This document shows positions 37,449 through 51,744 of a stretch of DNA of 64,000 nt, one piece after another (position 1 is the first letter of the stretch; every line of letters starts with the position of its first letter). The position numbers were made by a program, and so were the translations under genes. Source of the stretch: Volvox africanus. Lineage: Eukaryota; Chlorophyta; Chlorophyceae; Chlamydomonadales; Volvocaceae. Below the pieces are notes generated by a model. The model saw only the letters and a program-made list of their open reading frames with translations. It was not told where the DNA came from and made no database searches. Location: contig BSDZ01000026.1 in assembly GCA_030268105.1 (NCBI GenBank), forward strand, positions 27,501-91,500. Direction: 5' to 3'.

Positions 37449-40400
37449 ATGACAAATTTCCTCTACATTCATCCATCATGTCTTCTATTACTTACATTCA
37501 TGGTTACGATCGCGTCTTCAAGGGACTACCCCAACCTTCTGCTCGGTAAGCGTAGCTCGGTATTACTAGTAAGTCATTAGCCATGCCAGCTCCGCCGCCT
37601 TCACATTAAAATTGAGTAATTTAAACCTGCCTAGTGTTATTAGGCTTCAAATTCCGCAGCGCTAGCCGCTAAATTGCTTCTACGGACACACTCCTGCTGC
37701 CCATACCCTCGTCCTCACGACGACGACAGGACCGGGCCAAACGCGGACGCCGCCGCCAGCCCAACGGCCTTTCCTGTCGCTGAGGGACACCGTTCATGCA
37801 AGTTGCAAAGATGTACAGCTGTTATACGAGCAGGCTTCGAATGTGTCGGCGACAGCCTACATTTTATTCGGTGCGACGGAGCCACTTTCACAAGCCCATG
37901 GTAAGTGAGACCTGCACGCAGTCCGTCGAGCGCTTTAATGCATAACAAGCGCATGAACGCATTAAGCCATATCACTTACCATTATCCTTCTCTTGCTGTG
38001 TCGGGGAAGGTGCCCGCGTACGGTGGTCGGTCGGGGGAAAGGGTAGAAGTGGACCAAGCCCTATAGAAGACGAGGGGCAGGGAGACGCACGCAGCAAATA
38101 CGGAATAGGCTAATTGTTGAAATGACGCATTGCGTGCCTAGGGGTTGTGTGTGTATGCGTGTGATGAATACGTGATCTGGAATGCCATTCACATTCATCT
38201 ATCTGAACGTGTGAGGGCCCGACCGCCCACCGTCCCTTATTCCTTCAGCATTCCGGAATCCGTCAATAACACCTTTGTCTGTCTTTCTGTCTGGATGTCT
38301 GCATGTCTTTCTGTCTGCCTGCTTGCCTACCTAAAGCCTAATGGCGGCGATTGTATTGATGCTCGCTTCTCCGCTGTACACAAATTCTCGTCCAACTGTT
38401 ATTGCTTGACAGTGGATACCTGCATATATCTAACAACTATGTAATAATGGTTGGCTTTGGGCTGGTTTTGCCAATCGCCGTACCTGTAAGCCGTACCTCA
38501 TGCCTGCACCGTTTTTACTGGATTCTTACAGGATCTTCCAAAGCCCTCTTGCCGTACTTGACACCCATGATCCTGAGGCTGTACACATCTCGGCCCCAGT
38601 GCGCGAATTCGACTTTAACCAGGCAGCTGTACGAATTGTCATGGTCTTTGTACGGATCATCTGCAGCTTTGAAGGTATATAGCTAAGAAATCCCAGTTAA
38701 CGTGGGTAGGTAGCTGGAGGAAGCAGCTGGGCAGGTAGCTAGATTGATCGATATGCGCAGACCAGGTGGGGCGGACCAGGAAATGAATATGAGTAGAAAC
38801 AATATTAGTTGTTTGACTGCTTGATTAAAAGGCCTCTTGACATGATCCCGAGTAGAATCATAAATAGGGTTTTAGGGGTGGTATGCGTTTCCTTGCGCCA
38901 TTCATGTATGTGTTTGCATATGTGCGCCGTGTAGGTAAGACTTCTACTATTATTACTACTACTGCTACTGCTCCTACTGCTGCTACTGCTGCTTCTGCTG
39001 CTATATCATTGCTTTACCGTCCATACATAAATACGTGTAGAAATAGCGCGATAAGTAAACTGCATCATCGGTGGCGGGTAAATGCGATGCGCGTTTGTAT
39101 CTTTCTTCGCTCCTGCGTCAGCTAGCTTTATTCTGAGAAGCAGTGTTGTGTCTCTCCCGTAAAGGCAAACAATTTAGTCGAGATGGTTGGTGGCTTCCAC
39201 ACTCTGTTGTTCTGTAAGATTCGATCACTCCTCAACCTACCTTCCATCCCGACGTCCCACAGGCCTGCCACTACGACTTGTACATCGCCTTTCGCAAGGC
39301 ATTTACTTGGGTCCGGGACAACATCCCGCTGCAGCTGCAGGAGGTCCCAGGGCAGCCCCTGGCCTCCGCTATGTGGCCCGACATGGCCAAGTACCCCGCA
39401 CAGAGGCTAACTGCCGCGGTGGCAAACGCGCTGTCAAACCCCGCCAAGCTGGGCGACACTGCCCGGCTGCTGAACGCCAGCTGCGGCCTGTCCCCGCGCG
39501 ACTTGGCCGCTCTTGTCCCCACCATCTCAGTCGTGCTGAAGAAACTTCATGCGGACCTGCCGCTGCTTCAAGACATAGCGGATGCGATGCATGATGCGCA
39601 CTGGGAAGCAGATAATCCTCAAGAGCAGCTGGATGGTCAGGATGAGGAAAAGCAGGACAGCAGTCACCAGCAGCTGAATGGGGTCGTCGCCGTTCCCACC
39701 AACAGCAGCAGTAGCAGCAGTAATCCATCCCACCATCGTCGTCGCCGCCGTGTACTCTCCAGCAGTAGCAGTAGGAGTAGCAGCAGCAGTACCAGTAGAA
39801 GTAGCAGCAGCGTTCCATTTCGACAGCACCACCACCAACAACAAGTACTCCGACAAGGACAACGAGTGCTTTTGAAGGGCGATGAGGACATGGAGGGCGT
39901 TGATGCGGATGCGGAAAGGGTATCAACCATATTGACATGGGGCCCAGGAAAAAGAAATAGACAAGACACCGTTACCCGAATCCCAACAAATAATGATGTT
40001 GATGATGTTTATAGCACTAATCAAAACCAACAGGAGCCGCAAGTAAAAGAGAGAGGAAAGGGCACCAACAACGTTGGAGACAAAACGTATCAACACCGCC
40101 AGTCTGGATTTCAAGGAGGCGCCTCTTCCTTTGCTGCCTCAGGCGCGCCGCATCCTCGCCCTGTGAGGAGGATTATGCAGCAGCAACAGCAGGGCAGCAA
40201 CAACAGCACTAGCAGCACCAGCAGTAGCACGAGCCGTGTTTACTCCATGCCACCGAATACCTTCACTCCAGCAGCACCCGCTAAATTGCCAGCCCTTTTG
40301 GTGCCTCTCGTCTTTCATATTATGCTTTACGTGGACAGTGATGGTACGATGATTGGCCCTTGGCAGTACGAACAGGCACCAGCATTCATCAACCGCATGG

Positions 40401-43400
40401 TCAGGCAGATGAATCTGATGTCAAAGCCAACGAACATCCAGTTCTTTGTAAATGTAAGCAGTAATCAGGGTGTTGAATCTCTGTGTTAATATCTGCCACA
40501 CAGTTGATGCCCGATCGGAAGATGTCCAGTTTCCTTGTCATCATATCCTTCCGGATATTACTAGCCATAGATACTCCGTCCTGGGTATTACATGTGGCCA
40601 GACAGCTGGCTGGGTCTGCTGATTTATCTATATGCTGATATCCTGCTCGTTGATTCATCACAATGAAGACCATTCTGATAATGTTTATAAACATGACATG
40701 AGATTTCAGGATGTCTTTGTGGTGATGGAAAGGATAATCCTGTCAAGCAGTTGGAGTTTTATATCAAATCAAATCACACATTATTATTGGAATAATCATT
40801 TTGGCTACAGAGTACCAGGCAAGTTCATAGACATCATACAGGTGCCCCAAATCCATCTTCATGACATCTATCTGTGTATGAAACATGTGCAGGAGGTACA
40901 CAATGACGCCAAAAAGTATCCAAACCTGCTGCTCCCCAGCCGTCTTCCCTGGCTGCGCATGCCATTCTGTGATGGTACGGGGTGCCTAAGAGACCATGAC
41001 ACGGTATCCTCGTAAGTCTCGATTTCCTTGGATTGTTTTTGTATTAAACAAAATATGATGATATATCATCGCCACAAATATATGCATATGCATTAACCCA
41101 AAACCCTTAAACCCAAAACCCTAAAACAATCCTCCGTCCTTGTGACAAGTGGTTATTTATTTCTTGCAAGTAATTAGGATTATAAATTGTAGTAATTCCG
41201 TGGTGGGCTTTTGTGGCTTATCTATCGTCATACGCTTATTATTGTTGATGATCTATTTGATGCCCAGTGGAATTGTCTCCGCCAGGTCGCAATTTTTATG
41301 TTGTACTTATTAGTTATAGCATATTTACGTACACGTCTTAGAGGCGTATTAATTTGTATATGAGAATAGCGACGCTGATACTGTAATGTCTATATTGTAT
41401 ATTTGTATCATATCTTGCTATTTTGAGGGAAGATATAGTAGCATGGTGTGAAGCAAGTATTATCATAAAAACTGAAATGCAATATTTGTTATTGCAGCAA
41501 AATTATAATATTATCATCATGCGGTGTTTTCAATTCTGCGTGTTTAAATTATTGAATGTGTGTTATCACATCGCAGAAAGTTAATGAACCGCTCTTTGAC
41601 TAAATTGATAATGGTCTTCACACGATCTGTTTTGCACGTGGCTTCACATTGTATGGTCCTTACGCGGAGACAGGGAGAGAGAGGTGCTTTAAATTGATTA
41701 TGTGGGGAATACTTCATTCGCCGATAGATTTACAATAATGCAAAGTGAACGTATCATTTGCATCATCATCCAGGATAAACACACACACACATATATATAT
41801 CTGTGTGTGTGTGTGTGTGTGTGTAAAGGTGGTGTGGCGCGTATAGTTACAACCTAATTCCGTACTTAAACATATTTCTTGTTATATATATGTGTGTGTA
41901 TACACACCATAATACTACCATTATCAAGGAAATTTCAAATGTCGTATGAGAGCGAAGTATAAGACCTAACAAGAAATATGTTTAAGTACGGAATTAGGTT
42001 GTAACTATACGCGCCACACCACCTCCTTTACGCACGAACCTTATTTGTCGCCACTGTCGGCTGCTCACAGCTGCCGATGATGCGTTATATGAACGTCGGC
42101 ATATGAATGTCGGCATAATACTACCATTATCAAGGAAATTTCAAATGTCGTATGAGAGCGAAGTATAAGACCTAACAAGAAATATGTTTAAGTACGGAAT
42201 TAGGTTGTAACTATACGCGCCACACCACCTCCTTTACGCACGAACCTTATTTGTCGCCACTGTCGGCTGCTCACAGCTGCCGATGATGCGTTATATGAAC
42301 ATAAATTACATGCAGAACGCGCTCTGATCCATTGCAGGCTTGTGTACGACTGGCCGCGCAGCATCAATATTTTTGTGACATCTGATCTGTCACAAAACAT
42401 CTTCGGATATGCGCACTTGCCCATGTAAGCATTTCTTTCCACTTAAGTAGCTACGTAGCTTGCTTCACTTTTATATATACGATATGTCCATGAGACTCTC
42501 CCTCTTCTCTCTCTCTCTTTCTCTCTATATATATGACAACTGAAACCCCGAAGGGATCCCTAACCAGGAAACATCCCCTTGATAAGAATATATGTATAAT
42601 GTATAGGTATGAGAAGCATTAAAAAATATGTTATGAGATCGTTATATCGTAGGTTTTGTTATCGTTTAAATGTAGGGAAAAACTTAAAACGTTCACTACT
42701 CTCAATTGCTTGCCTGCCTAAGGGCCTTATATTGCATGCAGCCGGTAGGAAGTCGGTAGATGGAACATTTGCGTCCGTAAGCTCGGCCGGGTTTCTGTAG
42801 GCGTTATATCCACCATGATGATATTTTTGGTTGGGCGTTTTTTTCCAATACATATGGGCACCAAAACCTCAATATATCACAAACTAAATTGATATGCACA
42901 CATAAAGATTATCATTTGATTATGGGTTTTTATTGCCTGACATTCAAGCAAGCAACCACGTTATTAAATTACCTAGTATTCCATGTAGGTGTATGATAGA
43001 CTACTGCGGTACGTAAGGATGAATATAATGCTATATACCTGCGTAATTAAATATTCTACACGTTTACAGGTCCGATGTGAACCCAGAGTCCGGTCACGTC
43101 TTCATATCGTGGGACAGTGTGTCACCCGGCAGTGGTTACAACTCCGACGTATCTTACAACTACGGCGCCCTCGTTCTGCTCCACGAAGTATTTCACCATC
43201 TGGGATTACACCACACCTTCGGATCGTCACAATCGCTTACCTGTGATGATGATGACTACGTCATCGACACGCCAGTCTCTTTCGGTAGGGCATTTGATAA
43301 CCAAGGTTTGTTTACGCGTTCGGGGAACAGATATTAAAATAATTGATGCATACTTACCAATAATGCGCAAGAATGATTGGTTATTTATATCATATACTTT

Positions 43401-46400
43401 AATTATATTAGTAGGAAGAATGATGTTTAATATTTATATGGGAATGAAACGAGCGTACATGACGTATGGTAGTATGACATTGCATACATGAATTTGACTA
43501 CATATCAGACCATCACTTTGAAACTGTCATCCATCTCCGGTGTGATATTAGGTCTGCTATGAAAAAGAAGAGTAGATATCAAGGAATCTCGTTTTTTGGA
43601 AAAAGATATTTAAAAGAAGCTCATTCGGAATGAGGTTATAAATAATGAGTTGTCTTAATTTATTCGTACAGACGGACGGATGGATGGCCACACGCTGCCG
43701 GCCCCCAATCGCGTACAGGGCCGATGTACGCCAGCTCCGTCTACTCCATGGGCACAAGGTACTGCCTTGAGGTGTTCTGGATGAAATACGGCGGAGACTG
43801 GGATAGGGTGTACGACGCCTTGTCCACACGCCTAGGCATTCCAGAAACTGACATGAACGCCTGGGCGGATAGCTGCCCAGGAAACTCCGGGTACGACGAG
43901 CTGGGCAACTACATGACTTACAACACGGAAGTTTGCTTTGCAGCGCTGGGCCACTTAACAGCGGGGCAGGCTCAGCGGGCGCACTATTTCACTGCGGAGA
44001 TCAATCCCGTACTATACGCCTGGGGCCAGTATTACGCTGCTACTGCAGCCCCGCCACCACCTCAGAGCTCTATTTTATCAAGTACTACAGGGGACGTTCC
44101 TGATATTTGTAAGGTTAGTAATATGTACGTGTGGGGGATACGAACGGGTGTTACACTGTAGGCGGGCGACTTGCCCTTCAAGGACAAGCAAGCACCGGGG
44201 GCCCTGACCACCGGGCCGAACCACAGCGCAGGGGGAAGCACAAGGCTTAGTCTGTTCGTCCTGCCGTGCACTCCTCCCCTCGCTCAGCCAGCAAGGGCAC
44301 ACAGACCTCACGAGCCTCAAGCCTGGCTACTCAAAGGAACAGAGCCTCAGCCAACCCCACCAGCTCGCAGACGGAGAGGGCAAGAGAGCAACCCCTACCT
44401 CCCTAAAAGCAAGAAAGCACCTCCTCCTCCACCTCCACTGACTCCCAAGCAAACAGCCTGGCCCTCCCTCCCAGGGACACTCTGAGGAAAGGAGGCAAAA
44501 AGCTCGGACCCCCCAAACTGCCCAGGAGAAAACCTAGACCCCTCCCTCCAAAGACGCGGTGGGGGTGGGGGTATAACAAGCCACCAAGGCGCCCCCTTTG
44601 AAAAGCTCAACGGGGGTATGTCGTTTAAGTTACGCTGTTACATAGTTGTGTCGCCCAGTTAGCTGTTGTCAACAACAAAAACAATTTAAATATGCACACA
44701 TATTGTTTTATATGAATAATAAAAATATAGTACCTAATAAATAATAAAATGATAAATATATAATATATATGTGTCTCTATATGTATTTATGCAAACAATA
44801 TGTCGCTGTGCATGGCCAGCCGTACTTTTGAAATCTTAGAATAAATGGATATGTCAGCATGTATGGCGGTACAGTAGGATGTATGGTGGATGAGGCAAAT
44901 CCATGTGTGCGTGGTAATAACTATGTGCGGTACGGACGTCTTGATTAGACGTTTTGCATACCGTATGTGCATAGCCATCTCTCTTGTCCGTACAGCTGGT
45001 CGGGCCGCCGCCTAATAGAAAATCTTTTATGAGTGCAGGTGACTTCAAGCAATTGCCCGTGTAAAGAGCTGTGGACTATGAGGGGCAAGCAGTACAGCTA
45101 TTGCAGTCGGATAGAAACTACCTCTAACCACAATCAGCTCTGGTGGGTATGTAACAACAACCCATGTGCGCACTCACCTGTCCATCACGGACAGCGAAGA
45201 TGACGGCATGCCGGCAAGCTTAGGAAAACTCTGGTCGTTAGGTATTCACCCCAAGTTCATAAAAATGTTTAGATTGAGACAGGTTATTAGTATGCATTAT
45301 TTGTTGCTAGCTTGAAAGTATGCTCAAATGGTATTAGCCGCCGTTCTAATTCGCGTACGTATTAATAATAATATCACACATGTTTATAATAATATCACAC
45401 ATAATAATAATATCACACATGTTTATTTTGTAGGAAACTAGAAACATGCAAGGTGTGAGCGCCTTGCTTGTGCTGCTACTTATGTGATGTAAAATACGCA
45501 CGTTAGATACGGCGGCTAATGTCATTAGAACATATTTCCAAGCTAGGCAACAAGTGATCCATGAACGTGTGTAAATGTACTGGGGTAAGCCATACGCTGG
45601 GACACGCATAAATAAAGTCATTAGGGATTATTTCTTATTAATGAGCGCTTCAAAACGATCTGATATTGTATAAACACATATGCATATGCATGCATGTATA
45701 CCTTATGCATATGTGTATACCTAACTGCTTCTAAATTCGCGATCCGTACATACGCGGTTGCAGGTGCGTGGTGGAGGATTGTGACTCTTGTGTTTCGGAG
45801 GGCCCTTTTGTGAACTGCTTCATGCCTTGCAGTGGTAAGCATGCAGGGGCTTACCACAAAACCATCACCTTGACTTTGGTGTTTTGGAGCTACCGAAACA
45901 CCTCGGCGTTAATTAGCCCCTCGCCTAGTCTGGGAACTGGTATTGATCTCATAGAGGATTCGCTCCATCTACCCCGTTTGTTGTCTGTCTGTTCGTCAGA
46001 ACGTCAGTTAGTTACGACCAAACGTAAGGCAAGTAAAGCCCAACTAGAACGTCAATGAAGCGCAGTTTGACGTCGGTATATTATTGCAATCTTATTGTGG
46101 TGCATAGGGCGGCAAAGTGTATGCATGTGGGCGTTACAGGGTGACATTCCTCACTGGCGGCCCATCCTCTGACCTAACCTGCGGAGACCCCTGTTTCTCC
46201 CTTCCAGAAGAAGAACGCCCACATCCATTCACCCCAACTTAACGGTCTGCATTATTGTTTGACCCGGATTGCTCTCCCACAAGCGCCTCCTGCAAGTCCT
46301 ATCTATGGTGCATGGTCATTCGTGCTTCAATTCATGTTAATGATTTACCGAAAAGACACTTACGAACGATACGAGATCGTCGCGTGCTTGGCTAAAGGAA

Positions 46401-49400
46401 TGAAGTACTCATGACCGAAGCATTATAGGTATGGATGTAAGCAAGCGAGCGCATCAAGAACGCCATACATATACATTTTTGTATTTCTCGCAGCGGAAGC
46501 CACCGCAACGCTCTGCAGATCCACTCGTGTTTCTCTCTGGCCCTTGGTGCCTCCACCTCCACCTCCACCTCCACCTCCACCTCCACCTCCACCTTCTCCA
46601 AGGCGACAATCACATCCATTCGCGCCTCCGCCTCCGCCTCCGCTGGAGGTACCTGATGACTGCAAGGTATGCACAACTTCCACCAGATAGATGGTAGGTA
46701 GATATGCCCTGGATAAACCCTATCTATATCTAGATATATATCTACATCTAGATATATATGCTGCTCGCGTCCGACAGTCACCGCAACAGCCACCGCTATC
46801 TAGGGTCACGCAAAAAGGTGCTGAACAGATAGAGGCGCGACACCTACCGCCAGGCTAGACGAGACGTTTCAGTCTATAAAAATAATCAAATCTTTTTGTG
46901 CCGAGAAAATATAATCTGTTAGATACAAACACACACACACACACACACAAAGAAGCAGTAAAGATGCGGTGCGACGTGAGCGATGCGTAAAGCAGAACGC
47001 GATTGCAAAGCAATGTATAATACATAAACGGAGAGGGTGTTGTATCACGCTCTTAGAAGAGTTCGCGAGTTAATGTTTGTTGGTATGGTTTAAGACATCC
47101 TAATCATCATGATGATATTACAGAGGGAACAGGAGTACGGGGCAACAAGCGAATCTTTATATTCATCTGAGTATATAAATATCTATGTGGGTATTTGTCC
47201 TACGGGCCCCCTCTGGGATGATAGATTGAATGTATATATAAACTTTGGCTTAATGGTGGCGTTGTAGTTCAACCATAGGCTACGCCTACTCCTACACTCC
47301 CTACTCCTACACTCCCTACTCCTACACTCCCTACTCCTACACTCCCTACTCCTACACTCCCTACTCCTACACTCCCTACTCCTACAGACTTATCCTTCCG
47401 TCTTTCGCCCGTCCTTGTGCGATCGACTGAAATGAACAGGTAGCCAGTAACGGTTGTGCCTGTCGTAGCACTTGGTACTGGGGCAGTCCTAATTGGCCGT
47501 ACGCTTCCTTTTGCTCCAACCCCGATGAGAGCAGCATCCTCTGGTGCGGAAATATTATATTATATTATATCATACAAGATGCTGTCATATTTTATAGTTA
47601 TATATGTGATATCTATATCGAAACCTGTCTAAGTACATATCTGGTGTATACGATAATTAAGATGTTGAGTATGGCACTCAGGAATAATGGCAAACATAAA
47701 CACCCGAATATATTGATCTTACGTAAAATAAAAAAGACATTTGTGCTAGTAATGTACGGCTGTATAGTTATATCGGTAGATTACAGCGGTTAAGTTTTCA
47801 TTATGAGTATATGTTGATTTAAATTACTTCATCAGCTTGAAGTAATATGTTCAGCGCAGCGTATTGCCGTACGCGATGACGCTGCGGGTACATATAATAA
47901 CGTTACTTGGAGGGTGGGCACACTATCTACCTCCTGCTGTTAGTTAATTATTAGTTAAAATATAATATTAATTATCGTTATTATTAGTATCGATTAGCAT
48001 TTTCGATTATTCTGTACCCCCCATGTCGAGTATGTATCTTTATTGAAACTCTGCCTTCTAAGAAGCTTTTTGGGAGGATAACGTTTCGAACGTACGAATA
48101 TTTTAGTAAGGCGTAGGACGCGCATGTATTGTGCATACATATATAGATGCATGCATATGAATACGCTAAGAATCTGTATTGATATGTAGGGCTCTGTTGG
48201 TGCTGCAGGTGCCAGCTAACCCCGACATGCCCAACCTACAATATACGCCCCTACGAGACTTGTGGTAGTGAGCTCACGGCCTCATATTGCCGAAGTATGT
48301 ACAGACCCTCCGTCAAGCATCTAAGCCTGCATGATTGTAATACTTTTGTTGTTGTCGTAGATCCACTATACTGTAAGGAATGCCAGTCATGTAAGGCCCC
48401 TGGAAATTCATACGGTCGTTTCATACATGTCTCTAGTGTAAGAAGTGTTAGACATGTATGGCTCCAGAAGTTTTGCCGTAGCCGTACCTCCCATGAAATG
48501 CACAGAATTCTTTGTCAAAATCTTTATATGGCAGGTTTCTTAACCCGTATGCATACCCACAGGTCAACCGATTTATATTTCAACAAGTTTTCATCGACCC
48601 CAGGAACCCAACTTCTCCCCCATGTTACCATCTCAGCCGCCTCCACTGGCTCCCGCACCTCCAACGGATTTCGAGTATTCGTCGCATGATGCCGCCGCGC
48701 CGCCCATTAATGTGGTAACTACAGCCAAAGTTGTACCTCCAGCATATGGCGCCACAACACCGGCCGAAATCGAGCCTCCTGCAGTAACAGGTAGTGTGGG
48801 TGCTGTCGCAGCCGTTTTTATACCTCCAGCACTAGATACCTTTTCACCTCCAGGCGATGCCGTACGTGCAACAGATGCTGTGTCTCCAAGTGACGATACG
48901 CCTCCAAGTGCCGTACATACGCCATTGCTTCAATTCAAAGTATTATGGACTCTTGATGGAAGTAAGTCTCTCTGGATGTAATATATATATGTATATATAT
49001 GTATATATTTGAGTGTTACCGTGTGGGCGGGCGACGTGCCCTGAAAGGACAAGCACCGGGGCCCCTGACAGGGCCGAACCACAGGGTACGGGGGAACACA
49101 TATACAAATATATTTATTATCTACAACATATATATTATCATGAACTCCCTCTGTGTCCTATAGAGATAGTCATCATTACAAACTGATCCCCATTACAGGC
49201 TTTCATACGTGGTAAATAAAACTTACCCCGTATGTGGGAGGGTAGAGTGGGGAGCAACAAATTATGAACCCGTATGATACACCACAAACGTATGAATACA
49301 CATGTACATGATACACATTCATATATACATACATGCATGTTGATGTGTATACGTTTATATTTCCTGGCGTCGTCGTATTTATTCCACATATTCCATAAAC

Positions 49401-50122
49401 ATATATCGCACATCAAAGAGTGTGAGAAGTATAATGAGGGAGAGTGAGGTGCACGCCTATGTATCTGCACTGTGGGCAGTACAGACCGTTAGCTATATTT
49501 GCTTGCACTGTCCAGTAATCTTTGCTGGTATCTGCCGCGGCGCTTGCCACTATTGGAATAAATCCGCTAACCATGGTTCAGTCGTTTACTCAAAATATCC
49601 TGCAAATCAATCCCATCCTGCCTGACCCGTGAGATAGCTATTTCATATACGAGTGTATACATACCCTCATGCCTCGCAGCGCCCAGTGACGCCGATCTCG
49701 ATATCTTAGTTTCCTGGATATTTGGAGGCGACATGTTTGAACTCACGTACGGCACCGAAATTACACGCGGCGGCCGTTACGGAGGTGACAACTGGGGTAT
49801 GAATCCCATTCCCAACTTTGAGACAGTTATCTGGGATGATGCCTCTGAAGTTCCACCTGATCCAGCCGAGTACCATATATGCGTTTTGTGTTTTTTTGAT
49901 AGCTGCGGACCCACATACAACATCACCTTGGACATCACGGTGGGGAATAGCGGTTACACCTCAGATGAGGACAGTTCAAATGTGGTCTCGTCTGGGTCCG
50001 TTACTTCTTCAACATGGCGCTTGTGGGACACATCTCTTTACGCCTGGGAAGGAACTGTGGGTGTTTCCGGCTGTGATACATCCTCGCCAGGCTTCCTGAG
50101 TAGTTTCCTCTATCCGGTATAA
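37449..50122 (+). CDS. M43-like metallopeptidase B, secreted paralogue of A
   Basis: Tandem paralogue of the 23379-33394 gene. Exons: 37449-37545, 37730-37900, 38532-38674, 39263-40453, 40893-41011, 42338-42424, 43070-43284, 43719-44113, 45039-45142, 45764-45834, 46494-46666, 47440-47543, 48209-48264, 48563-48961, 49680-50122. They total 3768 bases, 1255 aa, in frame throughout. Signal peptide ~1-23 (CLLLLTFMVTIASS). Zinc site HEVFHHLGLHHTF at 641-653, then VIDTP and GNYMTYN. Exon 4 carries a ~150-residue insert rich in Ser, Gln, His and Asn, absent in A. Two cysteine-rich modules (807-864, 923-975) are separated by a long polyproline spacer and followed by a Pro/Ala/Thr spacer (~976-1105). 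The C-terminal domain (SDADLDILVSW, GGDNWGMN, TVIWDD, PPDPAEYHICV) resembles bacterial DUF2135-type beta domains; no membrane helix is seen. Intron 5 holds a 206 bp tandem duplication. Substrate unknown. Confidence 0.87.
41823..42032. repeat. Foldback inverted repeat, ~62 bp arms
   Basis: Arm 41823-41885 (TAAAGGTGGTGTGGCGCG ... CATATTTCTTGTTA) is the reverse complement of 41967-42032 apart from a 3-base indel. The ~80 bp between includes a TATATGTGTG/CACACCATA palindrome. Sits in metallopeptidase B intron 5. Looks like a small foldback or MITE-type element. Confidence 0.85.
41908..42300. repeat. Tandem duplication of a 187 bp segment
   Basis: 41908-42094 and 42114-42300 appear identical, offset by 206 bases and separated by 19 bases containing GTCGGCATATGAATGTCGGC. 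The second copy ends 37 bases before metallopeptidase B exon 6. Because the first copy contains one foldback arm, that arm is present twice. Confidence 0.9.
44153..44625 (-). repeat. Dispersed repeat family R1, longest copy
   Basis: Begins 40 bases after the metallopeptidase B exon 8 donor with GGTGTTACACTGTAGGCGGG, CGACTTGCCC. The ~200 bp next to that end match 51258-51455 in reverse orientation almost base for base (e.g. AAGGCTTAGTCTGTTCGTCC, TCACGAGCCTCAAGCC). The rest, to ~44625, is found only here. GC-rich block in an AT-rich intron. Orientation set with the shared end as 3'. Confidence 0.8.
47287..47387. repeat. 15 bp minisatellite CTACTCCTACACTCC
   Basis: Nearly seven perfect tandem copies in metallopeptidase B intron 11 (46667-47439). 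No spacers, so not CRISPR-like. Confidence 0.95.
49008..49100 (-). repeat. Dispersed repeat family R1, short copy
   Basis: GTGTTACCGTGTGGGCGGGC, GACGTGCCCTGAAAGGACAA, GCACCGGGGCCCC, then CCGAACCACAGGG, stopping abruptly into ATATACAAATATA. Lies in metallopeptidase B intron 14 (48962-49679). Confidence 0.78.
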
Positions 50123-51257
50123 TTACTAGTAATACTTTGCGACGCAAACGAGTCAGCTGCCCGACTGCGTTGTCCATATCGCTGTGTGCGATTTACAGCA
50201 ATGTCTTCTCACTTTCGCGAACACACCACAGGTGGACGATTCTCCTAATTACCTGTTCTTAAACATGTTGACATATAGTATTACAATAAAAAACGTCTGC
50301 GATCGATGAATAACTGCGAGGTGAAGTGTGGAGATAATTGAAGTGTTATGATAAGATTTTTGCAAATGAAAGATGGAATCAGCAGGGGTGAAGGACGAAA
50401 CGATGGATGGATGGATGGATTCCAATTTGGAGCAGTAGGCGGTAGGGACCCGGGCAGAACAGGAGGGGCATTAACGAGCTAAGGCGGGGAGCTGTTCGTT
50501 TCGATGTCATTCAGGGAGTAGGAATAACTATAAGGATATGGACGTGCATGTTCGCATGGCGCTTCTGGATCATGAACATATCTCTATTGCCAGGCATAAT
50601 ATCTTCGTGACACTCCGGAGTGTTACTGTAGCAGTCGTCATCAAGATGCTAGGATTTCTATGCGGAAGCGTCGACTTGGTTAGCTTAGAGAAAGCTTGCA
50701 AGTATGACAATGCAGCCAACTGGTACATCTAATGGAATCCGGTGGCAGCGGAGTTTTGAACTCCGAACAACTAGTATTGTAATACAGTGTTGCCTGGCCA
50801 AAGCACTCCACCAGGGTGCCTTTAATGTTTTTTCATCAAGATGTATGACGATCTGCTTTTGCATATCGCGAGCATTTTAGGTATCATGCTTATCATGCTT
50901 ATCGCATTATTACCTCTTAATATTTTTAGCTTAAGGGTATGTAGTTTACTACAGTTACGGAGAGGGAATGAGAACTTATTCGTAAACAATTCCACTCATG
51001 TATACGGGAAATGAATGATGATTAACGTTTTTCTTTTATAAATAGAATGGAGAAATGTTATGTACGTAGCTAAGTGCATGTGCCCTCTGTATGCATGCTA
51101 TGTCACGCGTGAATGAGATAAGACGTTTGCAATTAAGAAGGCTGGAGTATTATAACACATATATGATGAAGAATGTTGAATAATGTATAGACAATATATA
51201 TGATTACGAGTAATACTGTCAATACACACACACACACACGTACATATACATATGTAT

Positions 51258-51455
51258 GCTGGCTGAGGCTCTGTTCCTGTGAATAGCCAGGCTTGAGGCT
51301 CGTGAGGTCTGTGTGCCCTTGCTGGCTGAGCGAGGGGAGGAGTGCACGGCAGGACGAACAGACTAAGCCTTGTGCTTCCCCCTGCGCTGTGGTACGGCCC
51401 GGTCAGGGCCCCCGGTGCTTGTCCTCTCAGGGCAAGTCGCCCACATTGTAGCACT
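51258..51455 (+). repeat. Dispersed repeat family R1, copy
   Basis: Runs from GGCTGAGGCTCTGTTCCTGT to GGGCAAGTCGCCCACATTGT, AGCACTCG. The same ~200 bp are present, reversed, at 44153-44353. The two copies share the CGCCCAC..TGTARCAC end and differ in how far they extend the other way. Confidence 0.8.
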
Positions 51456-51744
51456 CGTAAGGAAATATATGCATGTGTTTGGATCCGATATCATGATTGC
51501 ACGAGGTGGGTGCAAAGGTTCACCCATTCCATCCCCCAATCTTAAATGTTCAATTCTTGCTGCTGCCCGCTGGTACACTTGCAAGGAATGGTCATGTCAT
51601 ATCTTAACTAGCCTAAAATATGCAGTTACTTAGGACATGTCCTACAAATGAATTTAACATGAATATATGAATTCACAGAGGCATCGATAAGGTTCTAATT
51701 GTTAGGAACTGTCACTTAAGACCTCAAGATATATATATGTATAT

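Noticed and set aside
47287..47387. Possible CRISPR-like array
   Set aside because: Direct 15 bp tandem units without spacers, in an intron of a eukaryotic gene.
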